Position numbers and translations under genes: made by a program. A DNA stretch of 64,000 bases from Tubulanus polymorphus (lineage: Eukaryota; Nemertea; Palaeonemertea; Tubulaniformes; Tubulanidae), in the NCBI RefSeq assembly GCF_964204645.1, contig NC_134027.1, forward strand, positions 5,134,485-5,198,484, written 5' to 3'. The notes under the pieces were generated by a model. That model did no database searches. It had not been told where the DNA came from and worked only from the letters and a program-made list of their open reading frames with translations. Positions 40,173-52,575 of this stretch are shown one piece after another. How positions within the stretch are numbered: position 1 is the first letter of the stretch; each line of letters starts with the position of its first letter.

Positions 40173-41607
40173 TTGGTGTCTGGAATATTCATTTTGCTAT
40201 GTTGAAGGAACTGCAAATCTATTTCTATGGCGGTATGATTTATAGCATGTTGATGGGATTTTATCATTTCAGCATACTGAGAACAAACACAACAGTGGAA
40301 TATTGATACGTTAATAAAATATAGCTGCCCGAGATTGGAAGAAAGTGTAATACTATGCAATTTGGAATCGTTATGTACCGGTATACCGAAAAAGAAATGC
40401 TGCTATATGGACAACATTACACTGAATTATATAGAAATGCTCTGCATTATTGCATTTCTCAGGAATCTTAAGTTATTGACTGTGCAGCTAGCTGGCTACT
40501 ACGACTGCTTTGTGTGCAAAATGTGTTAATACCAAATGAAGTGCCCCCGCATGCGTCGGCTGTTCCTTCTAATGCAGGGACGTGATGAACAATATCTTGA
40601 GATGAATAACTCAAGTGAACAAAACAAACCGAGCCCTATTAATGGGTGTGCTTCTTCATCAATTAGGTTTATCTAAAATAAGATTTGTTATGGGTGTTCA
40701 CGTTGAAAACCTGGACCCAGATTAAGTTCACTTGAACAGTAACCAAACCATGACTATAACAGATTTTTATTTTGTTTTTTTTTCTTCCAAGTTTATTCTA
40801 CAAATTTGCTCTCAACGCTTTAACCTTTAAATGTGTCCCGTTTCTTTGGCATTTAGAACAATCCTTTCAATTTTTGCAACTCTCCATACCAGTAGAAGCG
40901 ATTCATTAGATGTATATACTTTAAACGCTGCTAAATCTTGAATCAGTGTTACTTTCAGAAAGCCAGTCTCATTCAAGATATATGCCGTTATTCATTGACT
41001 GGAGAGATTTTGAACTCTGAGGTTGTACATTATGCTAGTCTTCATTTATAGATGTGATAAATGTATGTTGTGTGTTGTATGTAGTGTTAGTGTAATTAGT
41101 ATAAATACGTTTTAAGTAAATCAGTCCTTCATAAATCATGTATTGAATTAAAAGCAAAATGCATGCAAGCACTGTCAAATTCTAGATAGTAGTATGCATC
41201 TAGATCAAGCTTTTTATTTATTGCTTCATGTTTTACAAATAGGATTCTTTTTATTTACATTTGTATTAATAACACTAAAGGAAATAGATTATAATTTTTT
41301 GATCATTAAAATTTGGAAAGTTACTGTGTAAATAGTTTAGTAACGGAATCTCCTGCGTGGACAGAATACTGTATAAATGTTCTATAATGAAATGGCATTA
41401 GACAGTTGATATTATTCCCTTGTGAACCAAATTCCCTGAAGATACTATGTTTCAATCTCTGTACCATTGGTCAGTGTTTTAATATACATAAACTGTAATT
41501 ATGAAAGTTACTCTATAAAATTAAAAGATTTGTCTTCTATGAATGAATGACTTCTTTCAATGTATTTCTGTGTTGGCTTCCATCCTCCGTCGAACTGGAC
41601 TTAATTA

Positions 41608-41765
41608 GGGATCATTCATTTATTACGTACGCATAAGATTTGAATTTTTCAACCCTCCTCTGTACGCAAAATCGGCCATTTTTTCATATATATTAAGCAT
41701 TACAGTACGCAATTGCACTGACCCCTCCCCCTCCCCTAATGCGTACGTAATAAATGAATGACCCC
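41608..41765. mobile_element. 158-bp MITE with 27-bp terminal inverted repeats
   Basis: The ends GGGATCATTCATTTATTACG... and (inverted) GGGGTCATTCATTTATTACG... agree over 27 bp with one difference. Flanks are TTA on the left and TTG on the right, an imperfect 3-bp duplication. The core TTCAT..ATTACGTACG resembles the ends of the 567-bp element at 22927, suggesting related transposases mobilised both. Confidence 0.85.
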
Positions 41766-41981
41766 TTGTGGGAGTCTGTGCCTGTAAGTTATATATAAGT
41801 ATGGTTTGTAGCGAGTCTAGGAACACCCAAACGATGTGGGTTAGACAAGGCCATAGGTCAAATGTGAATGGAGATTCGGATATGAAAGTATCCTCAGTTT
41901 GCAGTACAAAACCTTGTATTCCTATTCATCAGATCTCTACAGAACTTAACAATTAGTGTATCAATACACAATATGCCCTCA

Positions 41982-41987
41982 TTTATT
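41982..41987 (-). terminator. candidate poly(A) signal of the MYND gene
   Basis: AATAAA on the minus strand about 305 bp past the stop. Confidence 0.3.
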
Positions 41988-42290
41988 AGCAAAAATTAGT
42001 ACATTTTAAGATATTAAACAAATACTTAGAAACTTAAAAACTAAACATCCGCTGTTTCATGTTATATGCAAAGAGTTAAAATACATAAACCATGATACAT
42101 GCACCAGTATCATAATACAAACATTCACCAAATAACCTAAGTGTTAATGTAAGGATAAGCAAAATTAAAATTGGTACATTGATACTAATAATATATGAAA
42201 TGATCTTATCATTATGCATAATCTGTTCAAGAAAGTACATGGATAAGATATTGCAAAAAAACACTATTAAAATATATTTCATATTCTTAT

Positions 42291-45200
42291 CTATTTTGAT
42301 TTCTCCTGTTTCTGCTTATGTTCTTTCCTATGTTTGGCTTGCCAGTCTTCAACTGAAATTAAGATATAGCCTTATTTACTCTTTAGAGGCATTTTATAGA
42401 TAGTGGCAACTTCATTTCCTGCATGTACCTTGACAGTTTCGACTGCAGTAAAACCGAGATTCATCCCAATTCTCTTCTTTACACCTGAAAGTAAACATTT
42501 TATGAATTTATAATCAGTTTTTGTCATCAACGACTTTGAACAACAAAGACTAACTTACTTTTGACATTTCTTGTAAACCCTAAGAGCAAGTTCTTCTTTA
42601 CCGCAATTCGCACATGTTTTCAATTTCCGCTTGCCATTTTCTTTATTGAGAACCCCAGCTTTTGGAGAATCCGTTGACAGTTTATCAATAGTTTCCGTCT
42701 TGCTCGATGCACCTTCTACAAATAGCCAACAACAAGTGATAGGAACATTGAAGCAGAATTTGTAACATTGAGATGAATCTAGAAGAATGCTCAACATACC
42801 AGCAGGACTAGATTCTTTAGTTTGTTGTTTCCTAAATTCCTTCTTCTTTTCATCTAATTTCTTACCCTCATCTGCAGACACACTTTTCAGATGATAGGCA
42901 GCGTCGAGGAAAAACTCAACAGAAGCCGATTTATTTCTATCCGTTTTTGGGATAAGTGCCTCAATTTCGGACACCATTATGACAATCCTTTTCTCAATTT
43001 TCGTCATCGAATCTCGACAGTGTTTTAAAATTCCACCACACTTAACTAGACCGTGAATATCATCAAAATAGAAGTTACCTGAATAAAAAGATATGAAAAG
43101 TTTTCTTAACATTATAGCTACATTTCTGATTGATCTGTCAATTATTCAATTTTGACAGCAGAAAATCCAATCACCTCCTTTTTGAAATGCTGGTTTTATA
43201 CGTTTTATAATCTTCTTACAACGAGGTAAATGTTTGATAACATCTTGGGCTGTCTCAATAATTTCATCCAAATCCAATCTTGATATCTACAATTCAAAGT
43301 AATGTCACATATCATTTTGTTCACATCAGTAATAACGAAATTGAAAAAGAAATATATAAATTTATTAAAATTCTTACCAATACCCCTTGAGGTACATCGT
43401 TATCCATTTCTAGTAGATCATGGATCGCAAAAATATGTCTAGCATTAGTACATTTCTGAAAAGAGCAGAAATTTCAGCATGAAAATATATGATTATTATA
43501 AGCCAGGATTAGATAAGCATCCATATATCTTTTTACCTCCTTAGCAAGACTTTTAAGAAATTCAATATCTAGTTCCCACTCCAATAAGATCAAACTCGGA
43601 GGAACCATACAGTCAGGCATCTCATCCACAGGAAAAGCCTGAAAAGACAATAGTTACCCATACACTAACCGAATTATTAATTGCCTGTTAAAATGCATAT
43701 CTATACCAGTTTGCCTTGACGGAATTCTTCAAGATGCTTTCTACATGCACAGTGGTGTTTACAACCATTCTAAAAGGATAAATATTCCACCATTTCAATC
43801 AAACACGTTACGTATAGGGACGCATGAACACCACACGTACCGGTATGTTTGTTCAATTCAGTTACCGGTACCTCAATCTCCCCTGAAAAATCTTGTTGTC
43901 CACTCTGATAATAGATCGATTTAGCCATTGTATCTAGAGTGGCCATGTGTACTTCATATTGCAAATGTAAAATCGTCCAACATCTTCTTCCATTCTACAA
44001 AATGCATTCAAATAAATAATCGATACTAATATTTTTCATCGTCAAAGCTCAATAATTACACTTCAGAGATATTCTCCCCTGAAACCGGTCTTAACTGGTT
44101 AGTGGTGAACAATTGCAATCATACTATTTCCTGATGTATGCGACTAACCTTATCTTTCACAATATTCCTCTTGAAAGTTTGATCTCTAACTTCCCTTTGC
44201 CACAACTTGGTCTTTGATTCAGTACTTCCACTGAGTTCTATCATTGAAGGACTTCGAAGAAATTTCATTAGCATAGTATCTTCCATACTATCATCAGTAA
44301 CTCCAGTAGCTTCCAGCTTCTTTGGTTCTTCAGTTTTCAATTCATTGAACCTTTTGATGATGTCCCTCATTGAAACATCTGGTAACTCAACTAAATTCCT
44401 TTTACTTTTCTTCGCTTTTTTTGACTGTGCTAAAGGCTCACTTTTAATGTCCTTTTCATTAGACACTTTAGAATTTCTAGGTGAAGCAGTGCTTTTCTCT
44501 TTACAATCAGCTGCACTGCATCCTTGAACTGTTGTTTTGTAATTCAAGTTTTTACTGGTAGCACCGCAAGTGTCTTTTCCCTGCTTCCGCATCAATGTAG
44601 AATTGTCCTTGTGGACAGTTACTTCAGCTGGAGGTATAGCATTTTCTGGATCACCAGGTTTAGGCCGAGGAAATCTTATTGAATACGTCAAATTCTCTTC
44701 ACCATTTTCCGCCACAAATGAAAGAATTCTATCTGATCCAGTTTCATCGATAGCAATATGGACTATCTTATAATCATCAGGCAGAATACCAGCAGGTAAG
44801 AATGACCTCACTGTAACTTCTAGGTCCTCTAAATCCTTTTTGTGTTTATTCTTCGAACCGCGTTTGTGTTTCTTCTGCGTGTATTGTTGTTGTCCATCTG
44901 GAACATGTGAGCACTTTGAATCGTCACAACATTCCGTGGTAATGAACTCAGAAAATTTGGAATTGTACGTTATTTCATCTAGCTGAGCCTGCAGATCTGG
45001 ATCATGATCAATAAGTACTTTAGCTTGTCCAGTTCTTGTTTTATCAACTGCTGATGATTTACCAGACGTGGTTTGCTGCTGTTTATGTGAAAGCCAGTAT
45101 GGCTCTACATATTTCGCTTCAGTCGTATTCGGATGTTCGATGTCATAATTATCTTTTGGATCGACATACTTTTTTGCAAAAATGATAAACTGCATATACT

Positions 45201-46513
45201 GATCTTTAGTAAGGCCATCACGCCAGTCCTTCTTCTTGTCCCAATTTTTAATAAACAAGGGATTTTTGCTGTCAAAAAACATTCGAGGATTCCCCTGACT
45301 CCAACCTTCAAGAAAACAAGGCCCACTTGGTGAACCATTACGCAACTCCTCTTTGTAACGAATTGCACCATCTTTGGCCAAGTCAAAATATCGGGAAAGA
45401 TACGATGTCCATTCAGGATGTAATGTTTTTGGTTCATTATTTAATCCACCACAAAAGCTGTCGTCATCACATTCTTCAGCATCAATCCATGTTCGAAGAC
45501 ATGCAATACTAGCTCCTCCAAACTTCAGGTATAGCGGTAGATATATATAGACCTGTATTAAAGGGGTAAATAGAATTTGAAATAAATCCAGTTCCCTACA
45601 AGATTTTACAATTTCGTCAAATTTCTTCCAGTCTCCAAGATTTCGTCATCTGACTTAAACTAGAACCTACTTTTACATAAGAAGACCTTTCAGTAGCTGG
45701 ACCAAATAAATTCCGGAATGTTTCCCTTTAAGAAATATAGAATATACTTGAGATTTGCGAATTGATTTTCTTTTTCACTTCATGAAGTCGCATTTCAAAA
45801 TGGAAATTATCAGTGTAACATAAAAGCAGCGACAATATAGGCATATCTCACCTTGTATCCTTGTAATAAAACGGATCCTTCGCTGCAATAAATAAACCTT
45901 ATGATAAAACAAATTGGACAGAATTTTACCTTTTCTTCAATATGTATAACTAAAACTCACCAAATGATTTTGATTCCAAATATTGAATCATATGTCTGTA
46001 CTGAGCAACTAATACAATATCCATAATCAAATTCTTTGCCATATTTGGTTTGCCTAAAATTTGTAGAAGGAAGTGGCTTATATTTAGGTCTATAAAGAAA
46101 GCATAGGCATATCGTACCATAAAATTACCTTCAATGAATTGTTTGGTGATGAAAGCAAAAAACTCATCAATCAATTGCTCGTAATGTTCAGGCTTTCCAG
46201 GGTACTCTTTAACCGGACCAAACTCCATCGTGAATGAGCGAAAACATATAACAAACTGTTTCCAAAATTTCTTTCCCTGAAAAAGCAAACCATTTGAATT
46301 CATTCATGTATCAAGAAAGTCAGCCGGGAAGAATCATAGGCCTAGTAGATAGTTAGTTATAGACATAGAAAGGGTCATAAAGTAGGTACATACCTGATCA
46401 ATCCACATACGTCGAAAAGTATCTTTATGCCTGAGGAAGTATTCATAGTCATGTGGACTAAAGTCATTGCCAAACATAGCAAAATCATCATCAGTTAAAC
46501 GAATCTTTCTCAT
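42291..46513 (-). CDS. large protein with C-terminal MYND zinc finger, family not recognised
   Basis: Fifteen exons, read leftward: 46513-46394, 46276-46129, 46053-45961, 45882-45852, 45725-45671, 45552-44149, 43994-43872, 43769-43707, 43638-43537, 43455-43378, 43286-43175, 43078-42800, 42715-42559, 42484-42429, 42352-42291. All phases agree, giving about 960 residues. The last ~57 residues form a textbook MYND finger spread over three exons: C-x2-C, C-x2-C, YC-x3-C and H-x3-H (CANC, CQKC, FYCSRNC, HRKEH). MYND fingers bind proline-rich partners. The 1.4-kb exon is Lys-rich and partly disordered (KKHKRGSKNKHKK). The N-terminal ~300 residues look globular and aromatic-rich (YEYFLRHKDTFRRMW; FVICFRSF). 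No SET domain or ankyrin repeat is seen. The start at 46513 is tentative: the exon is open upstream to its acceptor at 46539. Confidence 0.85.
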
Positions 46514-46885
46514 TCTAATTACAGCACTAACAGCAAAACCTACAGTCAAAACACAGTGTGTAAAATTAAATTCGATTCTGAATTGAAGAAATTGTGATTA
46601 ATGTCGATTATGATCATCAGTTAATTTTGTGTACTTGCGAGATAAAATTCATGAACACGTTATGAGAATTGGGACTAAACCTACTTGAGATTTATAGTAT
46701 CTAAATCACAAATCCTTGAGACGAGTGAGACGTGTATTTCAAACATGCGCCGCAAGAAAATTGATTGATATGAATTGAGCTCCACAATGATGGGAATTCC
46801 CACGGGATATCCCAATTCAATTCAATCAAGAGGAATCCCTATTTTATTCACTATCCATCTCTACCTTGCAGAAAAGGTATTGATA
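46514..46885. promoter_or_regulatory. short divergent promoter, MYND and F-box genes
   Basis: About 370 bp between two start codons that point away from each other, so a shared bidirectional promoter is likely. On the minus strand a GTAGGT donor near 46685 could end a 5' UTR exon of the MYND gene. On the plus strand an in-frame upstream ATG pair at 46787 could extend the F-box protein by 33 residues. Confidence 0.5.
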
Positions 46886-48085
46886 ATGTCATCAAGCTCT
46901 AGCGTTTGGAGCGAAGTGATACCCGATGATCTGCTGGTGCATATATTTTTGTGTCTACCGTTGCAAGACCGTATTCAGAGTAGTTACGTGTGTAAGAGAT
47001 GGTATGATTGCTTTCAATCCGTGTATCTCTGGCAGCACTTCAATTTCAACTTCTTTACGCAAACAGACCGTAAACTCATCCGCTGTAGTAATCAATTATG
47101 CGAACGACTTCAATCAGTCTGTATCACGCTAAACCCTGGTGAAGAATACAATCGCCAAAATGCTGTCGATCTAATAATGAAATTGGCATCCACCGAAAAA
47201 CGTCGTTTGAAAGCGATAACGATTATATTCAGAGGTGACAACCCGCTATTCTATGCTGGAAAAGAATTCTGTATGGCATTGTCTCAGCTATTTCAGCCAA
47301 TGAACAACGGTCTATTACCGGTTGAACAATTGAAGCATGTTGATTTTAGCGGTTTGACAGTTGCATATGACGATTCCGTTATGGATGTTCTTGCAAAAAA
47401 CCATCCGAACATCGAATTTCTGAATCTACAAAACCGAAATCTGTTGACATTAGTCTCACCGACTTGCATGTGTGGATTAGTTATTAAGTGTCGAAAACTA
47501 AAAGACTTGCGAATATTCTACGGAAGTTTGAGCGAAGCTATTTTGGATGCTCTCGGGGAAGACGACCGTACTCCGCTAGAATTCCTTAGTCTTTCGTGTC
47601 GACGAACCGAAAAATACGGCACAGAAATTCCGTCAGAATCATGGAAGAAAGTTACGAAGCAATTGCCCAAGTTAAGAATAGGACTAGTATTTGACGCAAC
47701 TGTTCCTGTTCATAAAATGTGGGAGATAATGAAAACTGAGCTACCTCTTTCATTTGTAAGATTCGATACTTTTACCGATCTCATACAAGAAATTAACTTT
47801 GTAGCGGAGAATTATCATAGGTATTTAGAGAAAATATCCATCAACACAACGTCCAGCTCAATTTTGGATAAAGCTTTAATTAAACTTGCTGCATGTTGTG
47901 AAAGATTAACTGTATTGTATGTATTCTGTGTGGTCAGCCAGGAAACAATTGATCAGATTCTAACTGTTTGTCCGAGTCTGAGAAAATCTGGTAACTTTCT
48001 ATTGAAAGCTGTGAAAGAAACTCATCCTTGGGGCGACCCACGTGAAATTGAACGATTATTTGTTTATCATAGGCTTAAATCATAA
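46886..48085 (+). CDS. F-box protein, FBXO33/FBXO39-like
   Basis: Substrate adaptor for an SCF (SKP1-CUL1) ubiquitin ligase. Single coding exon, about 399 residues from MSSSSSVWSEV. The F-box is at about residues 11-54: IPDDLLVHIFLCLPLQDRIQ, then VCKRWYDC and YLWQHF. The rest has loosely spaced leucine-rich repeat-like blocks (IEFLNLQNRNL, LEFLSLSCRR), and a C-terminal part (VRFDTFTDLI, LIKLAACCERLTVL) that recalls FBXO33/FBXO39. The start at 46886 gives a conventional short leader before the F-box. In-frame ATGs at 46787 and 46790 would add about 33 residues (MMGIPTGYP...) that look non-conserved. Substrate unknown. Confidence 0.85.
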   Translation: MSSSSSVWSEVIPDDLLVHIFLCLPLQDRIQSSYVCKRWYDCFQSVYLWQHFNFNFFTQTDRKLIRCSNQLCERLQSVCITLNPGEEYNRQNAVDLIMKLASTEKRRLKAITIIFRGDNPLFYAGKEFCMALSQLFQPMNNGLLPVEQLKHVDFSGLTVAYDDSVMDVLAKNHPNIEFLNLQNRNLLTLVSPTCMCGLVIKCRKLKDLRIFYGSLSEAILDALGEDDRTPLEFLSLSCRRTEKYGTEIPSESWKKVTKQLPKLRIGLVFDATVPVHKMWEIMKTELPLSFVRFDTFTDLIQEINFVAENYHRYLEKISINTTSSSILDKALIKLAACCERLTVLYVFCVVSQETIDQILTVCPSLRKSGNFLLKAVKETHPWGDPREIERLFVYHRLKS

Positions 48086-51000
48086 CTGCATTCGTTGCTA
48101 TGCTAATTTGTACTAGGCCCATGTACTATTGTAGCTCAAGAGAAAATGTGCATATGATTGTGTCTTTTTGTCACAAAATGGCACTTCACAGCAGATATGC
48201 TTTGTTTCATATACATTTTAGATTTCATTGAGAATTAGTAATTTATGCCTACTATTTATTAAAGCTCACAAATGGTGCTACACTTCGGTAGTTGTTTATA
48301 TGACACGTTTTTCTGCTTTTCACAAACTATTTTTACAGCAAAGTTTACCTCTAATTGTTATGATTATTAAATCTATTGCTAATCACACAAATTGAGATTC
48401 TTATTTATTCATTAAATTCATCCGAGTTGAAATTTGTTCTTTCTTTTTTGTTTTTTAATGAGGCATGCGATGAGTTTGGAGTCTTAATTGAAAGATCAAA
48501 TAGCTACCACATCAATTGTTATAGTGCCATTGTTAAATTGTTTGAAGAAGCCCGATAACAAATGAGTAGACGAATCTAATTGGTAACATTTTGAGGAACA
48601 GCCGTCATTGTTTTGTGATCTGATATTCATCCTAATGAGCTTCATCAATTCATCATTAAACCAACTTCACAGACCTAGGAAAGCTACAAACCCTTTCCAT
48701 ATTCTATGTAGGTTTGTGCATGGATAATTAACATTTTGAGAAACTGGCAGATTTCTATTTCCCTGTGTCCAATGATGAATTTCTGAGATAAGTCATATAA
48801 AAAGATGCCGTACGATTTTGAACAGCCTCAGTTGCAATGATAGACAAACAACCAAGCATTTTACAGAAGAATGTTTTTTATTATGCTTTTTTCACCACTT
48901 TTACTAACAGCAAAATCTCAATATTTACATACCGTAAATAGTTATTTACATTCTCATCAAAATTCTGTTTGTTACTTATTTACAAAATGGTGATTGTGCA
49001 AGCTTTCTTTCTCTTATGACGTAATGGAAAGATTTATCAATTAACTAACATCAGCCGATCATGAAACCTTTCGAAGTTTTGAATTTAATACGTATTTGTT
49101 ACCAAATGGTAAATTGAAGAAATACATTTCTATTCCGTAGATCTAACTATCATGATTGAATTGTTACGTTGTGGTATATTTTTCCTGAACTATAAGCTGA
49201 TGTTACATATTTGATGGAAATCTTTTCATGTCTATTTGAGATTACCTTTGTAGTTAAATTTCATTGACAGAGAGTGAGATACATACTCTAATAATACAAA
49301 CATAGAAAACTACAAATTTTTTTTAATCTATATAAAGTTTGTTCAGTATGAAATATTTATGTGAGTAAGTTTGAACTATAGAAATGTACGTAAAGTTAAG
49401 ATTATTATTATGTGAGATTCTTTTATTATATAAAATCTGGTCAGTTGTTGAGATTCTTTATCATGATTGAGACCAAAATATAATTCTTTCTTTTTTTTTA
49501 AGTCCAGAGAGCAGTAGACATGTTTGATTTGTTCATGTCCCAAAAGACGTAACTTATATTCTACAACACTTTTGGCATGTAACAACATTATATGAAAGCC
49601 ACATATAGAAATTTCCACAAAAAGCACAATTCAACTGACCGATCTTATATTACGGGATTTATAACAACAAAGATATCTTAAGTTGAGGCATAACCATTTT
49701 ATCTGGACCTCTGTCATGGATAGTGGGCCAACCTCAAACTAATTCCCACAAATGCTTAACACTAAAATCCATACATCAAGAAATATGTATCTTAAATAGT
49801 TCAGTGCAACAGATAGAGGGAGGATACATGGACTTCTATCTTGGTAATTTTAGTTGTACATGTACAAACTTTTCAAAACGAAGCAAGCCCAATGGATAGA
49901 AATAAAGATTTCCAAGGTGAGATTTAATTTTCAATTCACCAGGTATCTTCTTTAACCAGTCCTTATAATCCAACAAAAAACAACCCTATTGTGTGGAGTC
50001 GCAACACTGCAGTAGACGCAGCTGCTGCAACTATACAACTGCAACCTAAAAGACCTTGATTATCATTTGCTTCATTGTTTTCAACGTGAACATTAATTTT
50101 ACCCTGTTCAAAATCCGGGGACGATCTGATCGTCATGGAATCCATTATCCAATCAACAATGCTATATACCCTGTAATGAGATCCGGGTCTCAAAAACGAA
50201 CATTGTTTGACAGATTTAACATCATCATCTTATACATTTACAGTTATTTATGAAGACATAATAAAACATCAACAGACTGACTTCTTGATAATTCAATGCT
50301 ATCTAGCATTTCATTACAATGTTTTTTACTTGAGCCTCAACTTAAAAATGCCACATTCATGACTTCATGTCAACTGAAATTAATCATAACCAGTGTTATT
50401 CGAAACATCTTAATCTTGATTATCTCCTCAGAAACAAGTTCCAGCACTCCCCTTATGAAAGTCAAGTACTCAAATTCTAGCTATCACTGGCACAAATGCA
50501 GCCTAAAACACAATGCTCAAGTAAATAATTTAACATTGACTATTAATGCAAAAGTGCCAAAATTATGATAAACATTGAACCATTAACATGAAATTGACAC
50601 AATGAAGCAGAAAAATACATAATTTAAGCAATAGCAGTGAGAGTTAACCCTGTATTTTAAAGCTCTCCGGGATTTAAAACAATACAATTTGTATATAAGC
50701 ACATTACTCTTAAAATATACATGTTAAGGTCACCTAATACATGAAGACCATAGATAGATTATCACAAATATAAATAATAGTATTATCATCATAATGACAT
50801 AAGATTAAAACGAAACTGCATGGTGTAAAAAAATCTGCACCAGTTTAAAGAGGATTGATTACCACAGTATATCCTATGTACAAACTAACTGTCATGGTCA
50901 CTGGCTAAATTTACAGGATCATAAACCTTACATACCGGTAAGTCCCAGTTGGAAGCAGCCAATTTTTCTGAATTTCGAAATTGAAAATCAACTGCAAGAA

Positions 51001-52575
51001 TCATTAGAATGAAACAAGTCACAAAATATAACAATATTTGGTTTTTCCAGATACTTTGGTCTGACCTGTCTGACTGAAAAAAGCTAATATGCTCTTACTT
51101 TCAGAAATACCAATAAAAGCTATGATTTAAAAAAATCTCTAAGTATGAGAGACATTTCTCAATGATAAATACTTGCATTACAATATACAAACGAATATTG
51201 CACCAACTTCACACTTTGAAGCCATTTTAAAGACAACAGTAGACATACTTAAATTATTTACAAAATTAAGAAATTGATTTTTTCAGAGATCTTTCAATTT
51301 TCATATTTTTTTCTATGCACTTTCATTTGGACTTTTTGAATTTGCACTTATTTTTAAACAATGGAATGACAAAAATTTAAATGACACCAACAACTTTTTA
51401 TCAATGATTGACATTATTTCTTAATTCCAATATCAATTCCTCTGTTGATCTGAATCTGATCTGAAGAAAGCTTCTTCATTGGAATTGATTAACCAGGCAT
51501 ATCTATTTATCTGGTCATCTAAATTTCCTAGTTTTCTATGAATGAATGTAAGACACTGATGCACCAGAGCAGTAACAACACAACATTGTCTATAGAAAAA
51601 CAGTTAATATTTCATTCAACAAACTTTTCACGAGATGATTGCCAATTTTAATAGAATATTTGGTTACATATTGAGCTAGGTTTGAGCAACATTTCAGGAC
51701 GACGAGAGCAACGCCCTTTAGTGGACCACAGAGAACCATACTGGACTGTGTTTTACAAAGCAGTTTCAACTTATCCCTGTGTTATCTAAAACGATCATTT
51801 ATGCAGGTCTGAAACCTTCCCCATTTCTGCGTATCTGTTAATCACACAAACTCGTCTCCCCCAGGTTCGACTAACATTGCCGCTTTGAAAAGACAGCCCA
51901 GATCTGTATTGTTCATTGTTTATGGTATATTACTTACAAAAAGCTGCTTTTATTGCCTTAATGTCTTAGTGAAACTTTCTCCTCTAGTTTTTGGCAAAGA
52001 AAAGAACATCACTTCCAGGAACATCTATGTTCAACAGTGGAACTCAAAACAAATTACCCAAGCGAGCAATAAGTAGTTTGAAATGTTGCAAATTTTATTT
52101 CTTAGACATTAAAATCCTAAGAGAACTACCAGCAGCAGATATAAATCGTTTACACTTCCAATGTTGGATGCCAGAAGAAAATCTTGAATTAGGTTTCCCT
52201 AAATTAAATTCCATTGTTATACAAGGAATGCAGGTCTACCAACATTCTAAACACCATGGACACATATTCATCGGTATATGGGCACTGGCTCGATACATCT
52301 TGGCCAAAGTTTTATCAACTAACCCTGACAGGATGATGACGCTCAATTTATCCAGACATCTCACAATCACAACCATTTCATCCATAATTGAACTGTAAGG
52401 ACTTGCTCCTCTACTGAACACATTGCCCATTTTATATACTGGATTAGATGGTTTTGCATGATCCGCAAAAATATGATCTTTGATCATATAAGATGATGCA
52501 CCCATATGCCTGACACTAGAGGGTATGATTGTATATGAAAAATGATATAGCTATAAAATGGTAGGTAGCCAATTC
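48086..52575. other. long convergent region between the F-box gene and RECK
   Basis: 4.5 kb of AT-rich sequence. The left part is F-box 3' UTR (candidate ATTAAA at 48258-48263). The right part, read leftward, is probably a long RECK 3' UTR (minus-strand AATAAA at 51949-51954 among others). Short frames on both strands have no recognisable similarity. Confidence 0.5.

Larger units (their letters stand above)
40100..42290. other. convergent intergenic region, CUB/LDLa and MYND genes
   Basis: 2.2 kb of AT-rich sequence where the two genes meet tail to tail. It holds the small MITE at 41608-41765. No other coding sequence is credible. Confidence 0.5.

Noticed and set aside
46775-46885. N-terminal extension of the F-box protein from an upstream non-ATG codon
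   Set aside because: Begins at TTG and encodes non-conserved sequence; ATG at 46886 directly precedes the F-box.
51991-52398. 135-codon plus-strand frame opposite the RECK 3' end
   Set aside because: No similarity recognised; overlaps probable RECK 3' UTR and lacks protein-like composition.
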